A stretch of DNA of 64,000 nucleotides from Loripinus fragilis (Eukaryota; Mollusca; Bivalvia; Lucinida; Lucinidae), in assembly GCA_964019695.1 (NCBI GenBank), contig OZ026521.1, positions 37,198,939 to 37,262,938 of the forward strand, in the 5' to 3' direction. The position numbers were made by a program, and so were the translations under genes. The notes below the pieces were generated by a model. It did no database searches and had not been told where the DNA came from. It saw only the letters and a program-made list of their open reading frames with translations. This document shows, piece after piece, positions 1 to 10,975 of this stretch. Numbering within the stretch: position 1 is the stretch's first letter; every line of letters starts with the position of its first letter.

Positions 1-29
1 TTTGATGTCTTCTTTCGCTTATACAACCC

Positions 30-128
30 CTTTGCCCCCCTAGACCCAAGACGCCCTTTACATATGTTATGTATTTGTATAGCGACATTTAATTGTCCAA
101 AGGGCATCTTGGGTCTAGGGGGGCAAAG
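30..128. repeat. Short inverted-repeat (foldback) element
   Basis: Two 30-base arms (30-59 and 99-128) are reverse complements with one mismatch; the core is TAGACCCAAGACGCCC against GGGCATCTTGGGTCTA. The 39-base spacer is unrelated. This is the shape of a miniature foldback element or of a stem able to form a cruciform. No coding potential is seen. The remaining sequence to about 800 (an intron or 3' part of the minus-strand LRR gene) shows nothing recognisable. Confidence 0.8.
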
Positions 129-817
129 CATCTAAAAACAAACTGAAAGACGCCAGTTTCATCTTTTCAATGACAAACGTCACAATTATAAGTATATTTC
201 GTACGCATGCGCAGAAGAAAAACCGCAAAGTTTCGAAAATGAAGGGTACTTATATCCTTAATATTTTAGCACTTTTACTTTTTGAAAACCTGCAAAGGAT
301 TTACTAAAACTCTCGTCTAAACGGCACCCAGTCTAAAGACGTAAAATGAGGGGTGGGAGTAGAAGGCGCAAGTTTTAACGGTTTTGTAAATGATGAATCG
401 CTTTGAAACCTATTTTGATGCTTTCTATGTAAATTTTACTACCGGAACAGACCAATTTTAAAAACATTAGGGCAATTTCAAAATTTAGGTTTTGTAATCA
501 TGTCAACTAGGGAAAATATACGCCTTATCGCTAGAACTCCTTAATTATTATCTGTTCTATCGAAAGTTACAATGCTACTACTACCTTAATAAGGTATGAT
601 TTCAACATGCTATTTAAATGTTTAATATACTGTCTAGCTCGGTGCAGTATATTTGTCACATATGGTCAAAGATGCCATTGTGATCTACAGAATAGATGAT
701 AATACACGTTATTTTTCTATAATAAAACATCAATACTGAACTAAGGTAGTAGGAGGCATTGTAAACTTTGGGGTCTGGTCTAAACTAAATGGTTTGAAAA
801 AACTAAAATACACTTAC

Positions 818-925
818 TATATCTGTTAGAAATGTGTTTTTATTCAAAACATCACCGAAATATACTCCACCTTCGCCGCCCATAAAGTTGCCCTCGAAGT
901 CTAGCGCTTCAACACATACTGCTCC
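818..925 (-). CDS. LRR gene exon 3 (one LRR module)
   Basis: The acceptor (TTTCAG) ends at 926 and the donor GTAAGT begins at 817. The exon is exactly 108 bases (36 codons, phase 0 to 0), a typical size for one to one-and-a-bit LRR units of the RI-like class. It encodes the pattern VEALDFEGN...GGEGG...FGDVLNKNTFLTDI, matching LxxLDLxxNxLGxxGxxxLxxxLxxNxxIxxL. The next exon must lie left of the window. Confidence 0.72.
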
Positions 926-3900
926 CTGAAACGAGAAAGAAAAGCATCCCTTGAACATATAAAATAACAAGACCAAACTCTGCTCTGGACCTGCGTCGCC
1001 AGTGCACGTCGGTGTGTGAACAGTCGATATGCAAAGTTCAAATATACAGGAATGAAATCGGATTACGTCCAAATTACACAATGTAATCTACAGTAGGTGA
1101 CTTAACAATTTCTAAGTTAAACACTCAAAAATAAATCATTAAATGTGCATAAATATAGGGTATACATGTTCAATGTGTGAACAATCATAATACAAAGTTT
1201 GAATATAAAGGAATGAAAACTGCTTGAGTAACAGATTACACAAACAAGACACCCCCTAAGCATTTCGGACGGAAAAATGTCTAAGTTCAACAGCCCTAAA
1301 AATAAGAAATTATCAAATGTGCACAAAAAGGAGAAGCACATGTTCAATGTATGAACAATCATTATGCAAAGTTTGAATATTAAGGAATGAAAACTCTTGG
1401 AGTTAACCAGAAACCATCTAAGCATTTCTAACGAAAAAATGTCTTAAGTTCAAGTCCCCCAAAAGTAAAAATGTATTCATGAAATGTGCATAAAATAAAA
1501 AGTGCATATTTTCAATGTGTGAACAATCATTATGTAGAGTTTGAACATAAAAGAAAGAATACTGTTGGAATTACAGATTACACGATCTAGGCACCCCCTA
1601 AGCATCTCGGAAGGAAAAAATGTCTAAGTTCAACACCCGTCAAAATTGAAAAATATTTATTAAATGTGCAAAAAATTGAAGGTGCACATCTTCAATGTGT
1701 GAACAATCATTATGCAAGGTTTGAATATAAAGTAATGAATACTGTTGGAGTTACAGATTACACAAACTAGGCACCCCTAAGCATTACGGATGGAAAAAAT
1801 GTCTAAGTTCAACACCCGTCAAAAAAGTGAAAAAAACAACAACAATAAAATATGCACAAAATAAGAGGTGTCTATCTTCAATGTGTGAACAATCATTATT
1901 CAAAGTTTGAATATAAAGGAATGAAAACTGTTGGAGTTTCAGATTACACAAACTAGGCACCCCCTAAGCATTTCTGATGGAAAAATGTCTAAGTTCAACA
2001 CCTGTCAAAAATGAAAAAAATGAAACGAGCAATAAATAGGAGGTGCACATCTTCAATATATGAATATCGTTAGGCAAAGTTTGAATGAAAGGGAATAAAA
2101 ACTTTTGGAGTTACAGATTACACAAACTTTGTACCCCTAAAGTGTTGCGGACGGACGGAGTGGACCCACTACTAGACCTGCTTTCGCTAAAGCGACGTAG
2201 GTAAAAATGCTCTCTTTACCCATGATTCTGAAACCGAAACTTTACAACGCTAAATAGCCGTTGTAAAACTGGGACCAAATATGGCCAAATAACTAATTGT
2301 AGTGTATGAATTTTCGCAACTTATACAAAAAATATACCAATTCGAACATAGAACAGTACTGATAATATCCAAGCAATTTTATTAGGCACACAAACTAGTT
2401 TTAACCCATTGTCGACAGAACACTTTGAATTTGGTATTAATATGTTTAGATCAAGTGTAGATGCACCAAGAAATTACAACAAATGAATGCTGCCAGCTAT
2501 ATAGTTTGGCGATCAACACCTACTCATTCTCGCTGTCTCACCGAAGGCCACACTGTTCGAAACACACATTGTTAGGTAGTAGATGTAGGTCCATGTCAAA
2601 AACTAGATACAATAATGCAGAGGGCCAGATAAGCAAACTTTTCAGCCTAGTATTGTGATTTTTTTCGTAAACATCAATTTAAACATGTATTTTGGGTGCT
2701 CAAAAGAACCGTCTCATTGCGACGGTTTTTTGAGTGACCACAACATGTGTTTGGAAACAAAAAAAATAAGAGCTACGTGCATTAGGGGGCTAATTTGGCC
2801 CTTTCTGGAGCCAAAAAATGAATGTTGCTTTTCACCAATTTTTTCTGATGTGTTTATTAGAAGAAATACCAAAGTGTAAAATTTACTGTTGCTATTGTAA
2901 CAAAAATTGCCGATAAAATAGGTTTAAAATAGAGATATTGCCATTTTGGACCAAATTTAAAGCTTTGGGAGGCCATTTTTTAAAGAATTAGATATCAGCA
3001 CAGCCAAATGCCAAAAAAAAAACTTTTAATTGTTGTGTGTCGTGATAATTCTCATCATCTGTTAAAATATATTTTTGGTATTTGCTTGTGCTCTATGTTA
3101 ATTTCTCTGTCAAGCATCTCAAATGTGCTCCAAAATGGTCATTTTCCTAGTTTCAGCCTATTTTGGTGGCCATTTTTGTTACCAAAGCAACGGTAGATGC
3201 AGAATTAATGCCATACTTTTACACTTGGGCTTTTGTTCTAATAAACTAATAAGAAGAAATTGGTGAAAAATATTTTTTACTTTTTAGCCTCATAGGGGTA
3301 TAGCTTCTTATGCACGTAGCTCTTTCCATTTCCCAATTTTATATGGAGGCCTGCTGGAGTTTGAGATAAACCAGAAAAAAGAAGGGAGAATGGTTACTCT
3401 TCAGGAATATCAACAACAACAAAACACACACACAAAACTCACAACAAGTGCGATGGTGCAAGCCTGTACGTCATTACGCTTTAGAACGAGGCTTTTACAT
3501 GGAACTCTGTCTAGCTGTTTCTTTAAAGCATCATAGATACACTTGACCGGTCGGGTATTGAGCCGGGCGCAAGCCTGTGTGTAGATCTGATATGGCGCGG
3601 TCCCGTCATCCGGAATGGCATCAAAGAATGCATCTTCCTCCGCTGAAAGTTCAGTGAAAACATGAAAAAATATTGCTGTCCGTACTGCAACTATACAGTG
3701 GTCATGGGCACATTTAAGGGACGTATTACTATAATTTCCACGCATTTTCTTTACACTGTGGTTCTAAAAGCTTTTAAAGTCAAAAGTGTGGACCACTGAC
3801 TTAGAAAGTGGACTTATGTTTCTCATAAAGTAATCGCATAAGTACATTGTATTCTAAGACCTAAGAGTCTAAGACATCCAAATGACGGACCTCATAGACA

Positions 3901-4583
3901 AACGATGAGGTACAACACCCCATTGAAACTTTTAGCAAATGCATTCTAGTTTTCCATTGTGTTTCCATTACCGTTTTCTGACCAAGTATATAAATGAATA
4001 GATCTAGACTATATAATTAGTATTCATTATATGGGTCTAATTATGTGGATATCAAACCCCGGGTATCAAACACGCCATTATTTCTGGAAAGCCATTGGAA
4101 ATTGCAAGTTTATTTTAACTTCATAAAAAGCTTACCGCTCGTAAATAGTTTTGTCCTGAAAATGTCGTCTGATTTTAACGTTTGTTGCACTTTATACAAG
4201 ATACTATCATAGAAGACCCTGATCAAACTGCTCCCTTGGGTCCATAGTGTTTGCAATACTGGATACCTTAGAAAATTAGCAGATGAGAGAGCAGACGACA
4301 GAGGTGGTGACGGGTAACATAGCTTTTTCGTTAGTAGCTCTATGAGGATATACTACCTACCATCAAAATCAAACTCGTCATCGTCATTGTTGAGAAGCCA
4401 TGGAAAATTGCCGGCGTCACTGAGAAGCCTCTTTGTGTTAACCGTGACGTCTTCCTCAACTTCAATCGTCTTCTTTTTCCTTGTGACTTTCTTCATTTCG
4501 GGTCGCTTAGGTCTTTGAGAAAGCCGGTATTGACTTGCTAGCGACACGGCGGAAATAGAGCGATTATTTCGCATGTCCTCCAT
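818..4583 (-). CDS. Leucine-rich-repeat protein, LRRC74-like, 5' part of gene (3 exons)
   Basis: The gene reads right to left: exon 1 4583-4361, exon 2 3642-3443, exon 3 925-818, then off the left edge. Exon lengths 223, 200 and 108 total 531 bases, or 177 codons with phase kept at both junctions (phase 1, then phase 0). Residues 1-74 are polar and charged, with a basic run (KKVTRKKK) followed by an acidic one (NDDDEFDFD). Exons 2-3 carry an IYTQACARLNTRPVKCIYDAL segment of the sort that precedes the LRRs in LRRC74-type proteins, then LRRs of the ribonuclease-inhibitor-like kind (CVEALDFEGNFMGGEGG). These LRRs serve as protein-binding scaffolds; no specific role can be read here. An in-frame TAA four codons before the ATG supports the start. 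Assignment to the LRRC74 group rests on motif resemblance only. Confidence 0.72.
1010..2160. repeat. ~180-bp tandem repeat array in LRR gene intron 2
   Basis: About seven diverged units recur every 175-185 bases, marked by GTGTGAACAATCATTATG, then GGAATGAAAACTGTTGGAG, then GCACCCCCTAAGCATTTC. Unit starts lie near 1015, 1174, 1347, 1515, 1695, 1881 and 2055. The array sits inside the 2517-base intron between exons 3 and 2 and ends in a GGACGGACGGAG stretch common at the edges of tandem-repeat-bearing elements in this window. Open frames across it are incidental. Confidence 0.85.
2688..2740. repeat. Hairpin repeat, GAACCGTCTC family
   Basis: Near-palindrome: GTGCTCAAAAGAACCGTCTC is followed by its reverse complement with a few changes. 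The same palindrome is found at 49857-49910 and 53482-53530, and half of one at 49455-49495, always next to CCCAAAACATG or its complement. The rest of this intron (2161-3442) shows no other recognisable element. Confidence 0.75.
3443..3642 (-). CDS. LRR gene exon 2
   Basis: The acceptor (ACTTTCAG) ends at 3643 and the donor GTGAGT begins at 3442. The 200 bases give a split codon plus 66 codons and end in phase 0. The product has an acidic start (EEDAFFDAIPDD), a helical IYTQACARLN region, and the first LRR strand (CKSLVLKRNDV). The intron between exons 1 and 2 is 718 bases with no recognised repeat. Confidence 0.72.
4361..4583 (-). CDS. LRR gene exon 1 (start codon)
   Basis: ATG at 4583-4581 follows an in-frame stop a few codons upstream. 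The exon encodes 74 residues plus one base and ends at a GTAGGT donor (4360-4355). The leftover G completes a GCG codon with the first two bases of exon 2. The encoded segment is low in hydrophobic residues and looks disordered; a basic cluster near residue 30-38 could be a nuclear-localisation-type sequence, which is inference. Confidence 0.7.
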
Positions 4584-5009
4584 GTTTCTTTATCACTTAA
4601 ACTCGTGCTCTCCGCTCAGCACAATGTTTATAGTCTGCGTCACTATCCTGCGTCACTATCCCAAACTGCTTACAGGAAATGTCTCTAAATCATTAGCAAC
4701 TTAACCCATATATGCCTAGCGTCCTTTTTATGGGACATCGGCAAACAGTGCAAAACCAGTTTAGAATAAAAATGAAATATATCACACAACAGCCCTAAAA
4801 TTGGAAATGGACTCGTCCAATCGATAATGATTGTAAAATACATTCGGCATAACTCGTTCTGCTCAGAGCAAAATAAGCCAACTTATGATATTTTGGTACA
4901 TATTGCATATGCTCAAAGCCTCCTTTAAGCGTCACTGCTGACTAATCAGTAGGGTTATGGGTCTATATTTTCATCTGAGCATTCATCTACATCCAAGCTT
5001 TTGTATAAA

Positions 5010-5095
5010 CGAGTAGCGGAGGCTCTGGTGAGCATGCGCAAATGCACAGGTGTGCAAATGCACATGCTCGTCTGAGTCTTCGCTGCTCGACAATG
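5010..5095. repeat. Palindromic hairpin repeat (GGCTCTG...CTGAGTC type)
   Basis: An imperfect palindrome centred near 5052 contains GCATGCGCAAATGCACA and its inverse. Related hairpins built on CTCTGATCAGA and TGCGCATATGCGCA are at 5270-5325, 11985-12055, 37385-37445, 55050-55095 and 56704-56764. The interval 4584-5009 holds no other feature. Confidence 0.6.
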
Positions 5096-5131
5096 CAATA
5101 AGTTCCAAAAATCACATGACACAAAATTGAT

Positions 5132-5362
5132 TCGCGACGTGAGATTTCCAACAATGTGGCATTTTGAGAAGTGTAGACTCAGACGAGCCTGTGCAGCCTC
5201 CTTTTAAGCTTAGAAACTCCAAATGATGTTCGGCCAGTAGCCTGAGAGTTATAGAATATTCAAGCGACGAGCAAAGGCTCTGATCAGATTGCGCATATGC
5301 GCAGGCTGATCTGAGTCTTTTCTCGTCGTACATACCACATTGATGGAAATCTCATATCGCGG
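5132..5362. mobile_element. MITE with GAGATTTCC terminal inverted repeats, copy 1
   Basis: About 230 bases bounded by inverted repeats of 26-28 bases sharing TGAGATTTCCAACAATGTGG. A second copy in the opposite internal orientation is at 56670-56892; the two share an internal block (GGAGGCTGCACAGGCTCG against its complement) and a central palindrome around GCGCATATGCGC. No coding capacity. The open frame at 5112-5333 lies over the element and is not a gene. Confidence 0.75.
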
Positions 5363-5780
5363 TTCAAATGTTTACAAACTCAGCATCTGTGTTTTGTTCG
5401 TCACTAATCCTCGTTCTATCCGCTCAGCAAACTATAGAATATTTAATCTAATATAAAGTCATTTTTTTAATTATTCACAGCAAAGTAATGCACGACTGCA
5501 TGAATCCAGAATTACCACCAGCCATATATATGGCGCATTCAGTATACTTATTTTTTCTCGCAATATTACTTGCAGTTCTAAAATCAGCATTTACTGACGT
5601 ATTATGTGTTTGATCATTTAATCAGATTATACCATTAAAGTAGATAAACGGATTGGAAAGGGGTTAATCTATAAACCATTAAAACACGTGTGTTGTTAGA
5701 TTATAGCGATGTTAATTTAATATTTCAGATGAACTTCGGACAATATATGAAATCATAGGTTGAGATTCATTGAAAAGCTT

Positions 5781-6234
5781 CACTGTAAAAAATAAGTGTA
5801 AGTTAACACTAAAAGTGGTGGCATTGGTGTAAATTAACACTTAGTTGCCAACTAAAACAACTTGATGCAAACGTAATAAACGTTAAACATTTCTCACTGT
5901 TATTGTTGTAATTATTTTTCAGATCTATACAATCGAACAGAACATAGCATTTAAAGTAGTTGAAAGTTTACACCAAGATCAGTGGCAGTTCAGCTACCAC
6001 CAAATTTGGTGTAAAATAACATTTGCTTGACTCGAGACCGAGGGGCCGCAGGTTCGAGTCTCACCGGCGTCACTGCATTGTGTCCTTGAGCAAGACACAT
6101 TAATTCTAGCTTAGTACTGGTTCAATCCAGGAAGACCCGTCCCATACATACATGTAACTGAAAGATTGTTGATTGGACGTAAAGAATCAAATCAAGCAAA
6201 CAAAGCAAACATAAAATAACATATTTTCACAGTG
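5781..6234. mobile_element. MITE with CACTGTAAAAAATA ends, split by a SINE
   Basis: The left end CACTGTAAAAAATA and the right end TATTTTCACAGTG are inverted repeats. Internal sequence has further short inversions (GTTAACACT and GTAAATTAACACTTA). The SINE at 6023-6211 sits inside, flanked by an 11-base duplication of MITE sequence, so the MITE is the older insertion. Bases 5363-5780 show nothing recognisable. Confidence 0.65.
6023..6211 (+). mobile_element. tRNA-derived SINE, family 1, 5'-truncated
   Basis: Contains a B-box-like GGTTCGAGTCTC, the shared block CACTGCATTGTGTCCTTGAG, and a tail of CAAATCAAGCAAACAAAG. Flanked by direct repeats TAAAATAACAT (6012-6022 and 6212-6222), a clean target-site duplication. 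Lacks the first ~30 bases of the tRNA-like head present in the copies at 15919-16119 and 51846-52044. Confidence 0.9.
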
Positions 6235-6430
6235 TAGGACTCAGTCGTACATTATCTCTTTGACACATCTACCTTAAATGTCTATATCTTGGCACAAGGG
6301 CCAGCACATGAGAATTTGGCACTTCTCGCAAGTGATCAAAAGATCATTTAAACAGTGCTAACGATTCTAGCGGGGCTATAACTAGGGGTCATCTACATCC
6401 ATACTTTCTGTATGCTTCAGTTATGGCTTT

Positions 6431-6500
6431 TGCAAATACAGTCGACCCAGATCAGGCAGCTCTTGTAAGAGCTGTCTGATCAGGGTCTACTCTGTTTGCT
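6431..6500. repeat. CAGATCAGG hairpin repeat copy
   Basis: Imperfect palindrome: GACCCAGATCAGGCAGCTC facing GAGCTGTCTGATCAGGGTC. Nearly the same hairpin recurs at 50972-51038. It belongs to the dispersed family described in the findings. Confidence 0.8.
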
Positions 6501-6956
6501 TATGGAAATATGATATAGCTGATCCTATACTAGTGAACCTGACAAATAATAAGTATTCATTATGGGTGGAGACTAGCATGCATGGGCAAATAATAAGCCG
6601 CGAAGTGCAAGGTGCCAAATTTGGGTTACTTTTGTCCGGATATTTGTCCGTGATGACATATCCCTTTTGCCTGTTGATAAAAACTATTGAAAGCAACAAA
6701 CAAAATATAAGCAAGTGACTATAACCAGGAAGAGTCACAGACCAACCCACAGCACCACGGGGAAGAGACACAGGACACATGCAGCCACACGACGCCTGTA
6801 TTCTACGCTGCGAAATCTTGACATGTATAATTAACCTTCCTATGTTCATCGTATCGAACCAGGTGGAATAGTTCATTAGTATACAAATGGTTGGGGCAAA
6901 GCAACTAACACCAGCATTGCCATTTTCACTTCCAGTCGAAAACACGCAAATGTCTC

Positions 6957-7154
6957 TTAACTGTTTACCTACTGCTGATAACCTTTGCAAACAGTTTGGA
7001 CCCAGATCAGGCCCGACAAAACGTCGGTCCTGGTCTGGATCCAAACTGTTTGACACTCTGAAGTTACATATATTCCTGAATTTTTTCTTTTCGAAAAAGT
7101 TGATTTTGAAAAAAAAAAGCATGCAAAATTACCCTGCAGTAGGCAAAGAGTTAA
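6957..7154. mobile_element. TTAA-bounded MITE with central hairpin
   Basis: Begins TTAACTGTTTACCTACTG and ends CAGTAGGCAAAGAGTTAA, so the ends are inverted repeats with TTAA at both tips. The centre holds a hairpin (GGACCCAGATCAGGCCCGAC facing its inverse, 6990-7058). TTAA ends are the target signature of piggyBac-type elements; assignment to that group is inference. Open frames here on both strands are created by the palindrome and are not genes. Confidence 0.75.
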
Positions 7155-7179
7155 ACAGCATATTATTTCCAACTGGCAT

Positions 7180-7241
7180 GCAAACAGTTTGAATCCATAT
7201 CACTGCTCTATGTGGAGCAGTCTGATAGGGCCCCACGCCGT
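7180..7241. repeat. CAGATCAGG hairpin repeat, diverged copy
   Basis: CAAACAGTTTGAATCCATATCAC faces GTCTGATAGGGCCCCACGCC in inverted arrangement, with CTCTATGTGGAGC as loop region. The window from 7242 to 8257 has no recognisable coding exon, element end or tandem array. Confidence 0.55.
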
Positions 7242-8269
7242 TTGCTACAAATTGTTCCAAAATACAAAAGCAGGCGACAAAGCAGAAACAATTGTTGCAG
7301 TTGACGCTGGGCTCGTAGTAAAATGGCATGCAATACAATACAATTAATACAATACAAAATTAATAACTTTATTATTTCATCTCATTTCATAAGAGACATT
7401 CACAAAATATTTTCGTGAACATGTTCAACATGAATACAAAAACGACTCATATAGGGAAAGAATGATATAATGACAAAAATATTGAGCATTCAACTGTTAC
7501 GTGTACTCGTGTAGTCTAATTTGGCTCACCTGCTAATGTGACTCACTCCAATAACATTTACATGATGACAACTCAAAACATCATCTTTTGTGGTTCCATG
7601 GAATGAAGGATATCTTTAAGAATATAGCAATATCATTTTGCAGTGATAATCCAAATTTAATATCCAATTGATCAGAAAAACTTGTTTTTCACTAAAATGC
7701 AAGACCCTCCTCCATCAATATGGCGTTCAGAAGACTGCTTTGTCAGTAATGGTAATAAAACTGCCTAGAACAAATTTTCATTGATTGTAGCAACTAAAAA
7801 TGTGTCTTACACTCAATAAAATTCTTGTAAGTTCAAGACAACTGCAAAATAGGCTTATGTGCTCCACATTAGCAGACATTTTTCACGACCCTAAACAGGG
7901 GGTGGGGGTTAATAACGTTGAATGCTAATCAGTCTAACATTTGCATTAGATAATTCATGAAAATTCCCTCCTTTTGTTTAAAATTGATTCTTATTCACTC
8001 TGATTAATTAAACAATTATGATTTATCCAGTTAACAGCCCAAACTCTTAAGTGCGCCAAATTAGCCTTCAGCACAGACTCAGTCTATTGGTTTAGCTCGC
8101 ATTGAAGCTTCCTATTCAATGCATCATCACAGGTGGAACAATCAAATTTATTAAACTGTGATGAAGCAGAGGATTAAAGTGGCTCATAACTCACAGACAC
8201 TCAAATTATTCGAAAATAATATTAACTAGAATTCAGTCGATGGTACACCATCGCAAATACCCGCTTTTT

Positions 8270-8790
8270 TAAACCTTTGGTCAAGGTTACACGAAATGTT
8301 GCCCAGTACCCACTACATCATGTGACTTATGCACCTGCAAAGTTTTAAGTCGCTACATCCATCCGTTTAAGCAGAGATGTATTTACAAGAAAATACAGTA
8401 TTGGATCCTTGACCTTGGCATCAAGGTCACTTGAAATATTGCCCAGTACCCTCTACATCATAATGAGCTATGCACCTGCAAAATTTGAAGTTGCTAAGTT
8501 TAATGGTAAAGGAGGCGCTGCATTTACAAGAAAATACAATATTTGACCCTGACATTAGGGTCAAGGTCATATGAGTTGCTGCCCAGTACTATCTATATCA
8601 TGTAACCTATGCACCTGCAAATTTTGAAGTTGCTACGTCCAGTGGTTGGGGAGAAGATCCATTAGCAGGAAAATGCATTGTTTGACCTTTAACCTTGGTG
8701 TCAAGGTCACACAACATTTTGTCCAGTACCCTCTACATCATGTGGCCTCAAAAGCAGCCAAATATGAAGTTGATACGTCTGAAGTAATTC
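8270..8790. repeat. ~125-bp minisatellite with TGACCTTG/CAAGGTCA pairs
   Basis: About four units share GCCCAGTACCCTCTACATCA, ATGCACCTGCAAA, TTTACAAGAAAATACA and a TGACCTTGGCATCAAGGTCA-like segment (best preserved at about 8410-8431). The pair forms an inverted arrangement of AAGGTCA half sites. Function is unknown. Confidence 0.8.
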
Positions 8791-8807
8791 CAAGGAGAAA
8801 ATCTTTA

Positions 8808-8870
8808 GGGTCCGCCAGGATTCGAACCCAGACTCCTGCGTGACAGTCGACCACTCTAACCATGTCGCTA
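8808..8870 (-). repeat. Asp-tRNA-like sequence, copy 1
   Basis: Read on the minus strand this resembles the D-arm through T-arm of tRNA-Asp: TTAGAGTGGTC, then CTGTCACGC with anticodon GTC, then GGGTTCGAATCC and CGGACCC. The 5' acceptor strand does not pair with the 3' CGGACCC, so this is a tRNA-derived repeat rather than a working gene. Confidence 0.7.
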
Positions 8871-9057
8871 AAGAGTTAACCCAACAGCGAGGCTGTTAGG
8901 AATGTCACTGTCACTACACTCTTCCCCCTTTTATTTCCTGAGAGCCAGGTATCAACCACAACAGAGTATAGCCAGCTACCACTCCCAGAGGCCGACTTTA
9001 GGCGCTACCGAATTACCGCTGCCACCAGTGAAGTAATTCCAAGGGGAAAATCTTTAG

Positions 9058-9120
9058 GGTCCGCCAGGATTTGAACCCAGAACTCCTGCGTGACAGTCGA
9101 CCACTCTAATCATGTCGCTA
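9058..9120 (-). repeat. Asp-tRNA-like sequence, copy 2
   Basis: Second copy of the block at 8808-8870, with one extra base before the anticodon arm and a T-arm change (GGGTTCAAATCC). Both copies are preceded on the plus strand by GAAGTAATTCCAAGG and followed by AGAGTTAACCCAACAGC, so a segment of about 250 bases was duplicated in tandem. Bases 9121-9299 hold only a short CTACATCTACATC run. Confidence 0.7.
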
Positions 9121-9299
9121 AAGAGTTAACCCAACAGCAAGGCTGTTAGGAGTGGCACTGTCAACTACACGTCTACACGTCTACATCTACATCTAATAGT
9201 TAAGTATCGTCTGTCACCATTGACCATTATGATACTGTAGGCGGTAGAGAATGAGAAACTATAGGAAAGATAGAAATCAGTTATAAGTAAAGAAAGAAA

Positions 9300-9768
9300 A
9301 TGTAAAGAAAGATTTTCAACTGTGTTTTCGACCCTTCAAACTAGACCAATCTGGCTACGGTGACCGCCAAGGGGTATGGTAGCCCCACCAGCATAGCTCT
9401 AGTCATCACTGATCATCACTAGGTTCTACTTGCCATTTGCCAAAACTGTATTAAAATTAGAAGGTAGACACCCCCGCTTGAAGGATATCAAGTCGGGGGC
9501 CTCAGCTAGTGTAGCTGGGAGGGAGTTCCACAATGGAATGGTGCAGGGGAAGAAGCTGTGCTTTAAGGTGTCCGTAGAGGTAGCATATTGTCTCAGCTTC
9601 TTGTCATGGTGTGATCTTGTTCTGGTTGAGGCTGAGGTAAAAAAAGTCAGCAGCTGGGATATCCACTAGGCCATTTATGATCTTAAACATCATTGTGACT
9701 TTTGACTTGGCTTTTCTTGTTTCAAGTGTATCCCTGTTGAGGTCCTCCAGCATGTCTGTAATGATTTA
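9300..9768 (-). pseudogene. 5'-truncated LINE tail (C-terminus of ORF2 and 3' UTR)
   Basis: Reading the minus strand from 9765 gives the ORF2 C-terminal pattern MLEDLNRDTLETRKAKSK followed by IINGLVDIPA, matching the C-terminus of the larger element at 41590-47820 ([26 protein letters not shown]). The 3' flank (ACCAATCTGGCTACGGTGAC) also matches. 5' truncation is the usual outcome of target-primed reverse transcription. Frame is broken by small indels. Confidence 0.75.
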
Positions 9769-9904
9769 AGAGGAGATGCATTTACGAGAGATGCATGTCC
9801 GTCCGTCTGTCTGTGCGTACAGACGGACGGACGATCAGACGGAAGACGGGCCGACTTTGGTACGAAATTAATATACCTTTTTTTCAAAAGAAAAAGCGGG
9901 TGTA

Positions 9905-10869
9905 ATGAATTCGCGACAACAAGTGCTTCATTTCGTCAGATAGTACTACCCGATTTATATTCCTTTCAATAGTGGACAATGCGGCTACAAGTGAATACTG
10001 TAACACAGTGTTGGCTCTGATCTTGGAATCTATCTGAACTTGGAATAATTTCTGATTCCAAGTTGAGACATAAGCATCTCGAGATCAAAGGTGGCATATC
10101 CTATGACGCAATAGAGTCTAAAATCCAAACAATGGAGACATTTTGTTTAAAATAAACAGCTGATAAAATCATAAATACTGGAAATGAATTGCTTGGCTGG
10201 TGCAGACATATTTGCTCGAGTCAAGGTATAGTATGATATATATTGTATGACAGTTAGTAGAAATGGCGGAACAGGAAAGCATCAAATTCCGGTGTCTGAC
10301 CGGCGGAAAAGCTTTATATTTCGACCGCCGCCTAATTTCGACCACCTAATTACTTTGTTTCACGAAAATCTTGGCGCACCTCTGGTTTACCGGGCGCAGT
10401 TTATGACGTAAGACTAAATCTTAAAATTCTGCTTGTTAAATAATGGGAGCGCCCCCACACCCTGCTTCCTTTTCGTGTGAGGGCAATTCAATCATTTGAA
10501 GGCCATGTTGTTACAATCTTTTCGGATTCTAATATGGTAGAAACCCCAATTCAACAAATAGAATAGAATGCTCCCAGTAAACCAGAGACTACCCAAAATC
10601 TTAATAGTCTGAATTTATAGCTCTATATTCTATCTATCTAATGTACTTGCTTCGCCCATACTTGCATGAGCATTACACCAGGGAGTGCTAATTTTGATAA
10701 AATAAAAAAACAACAACAACAAAAAGCAGAAAAAAAAACACAAAAACTTTTGGCTGAATTTTTGTTTAAATATGGTGTGCCCTAACTCCTCTGTGAACTG
10801 GATATTGGCCCTTACTCTTGCGCTGATAGATAATAAAACAATAACCAAAACAATAGGACTTGAAAGTAA
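9905..10869. other. No recognised feature
   Basis: I see no exon, element terminus, or tandem structure in this interval. Bases 10700-10760 are A-rich. Confidence 0.5.
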
Positions 10870-10948
10870 CAAACAGTTAGGAACCTGACCAGGCTTGACA
10901 GAATATGCCTGGCATTCTGTCAGGCCTGATCTGGACCCAAACTGTTTG
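10870..10948. repeat. CAGATCAGG hairpin repeat copy
   Basis: CAAACAGTTAGGAACCTGAC and CAGGCCTGATCTGGACCC are inverted, with an inner pair GACAGAATATGCC and GGCATTCTGTC. Same family as 6990-7058 and 54236-54300. Confidence 0.8.
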
Positions 10949-10975
10949 AAAACTTTATAGACATAGAATTTTTTT

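Larger units (their letters stand above)
8258..9904. mobile_element. Composite element with TACCCGCTTTTT ends, tandem repeats and captured fragments
   Basis: Ends are inverted: TACCCGCTTTTTT at 8258 and AAAAAGCGGGTGTA at 9891-9904. Inside are a minisatellite (8270-8790), two tRNA-like copies (8808-9120), a LINE tail (9300-9768), and a hairpin with TCCGTCCGTC runs (9797-9845). No transposase is seen. Whether the LINE tail and tRNA-like copies inserted later or were carried along cannot be told. Confidence 0.6.

Noticed and set aside
6487..7122. 211-codon minus-strand frame as a gene
   Set aside because: It covers a TTAA MITE with a palindrome (open on both strands), has no recognisable domain and low-complexity ends.
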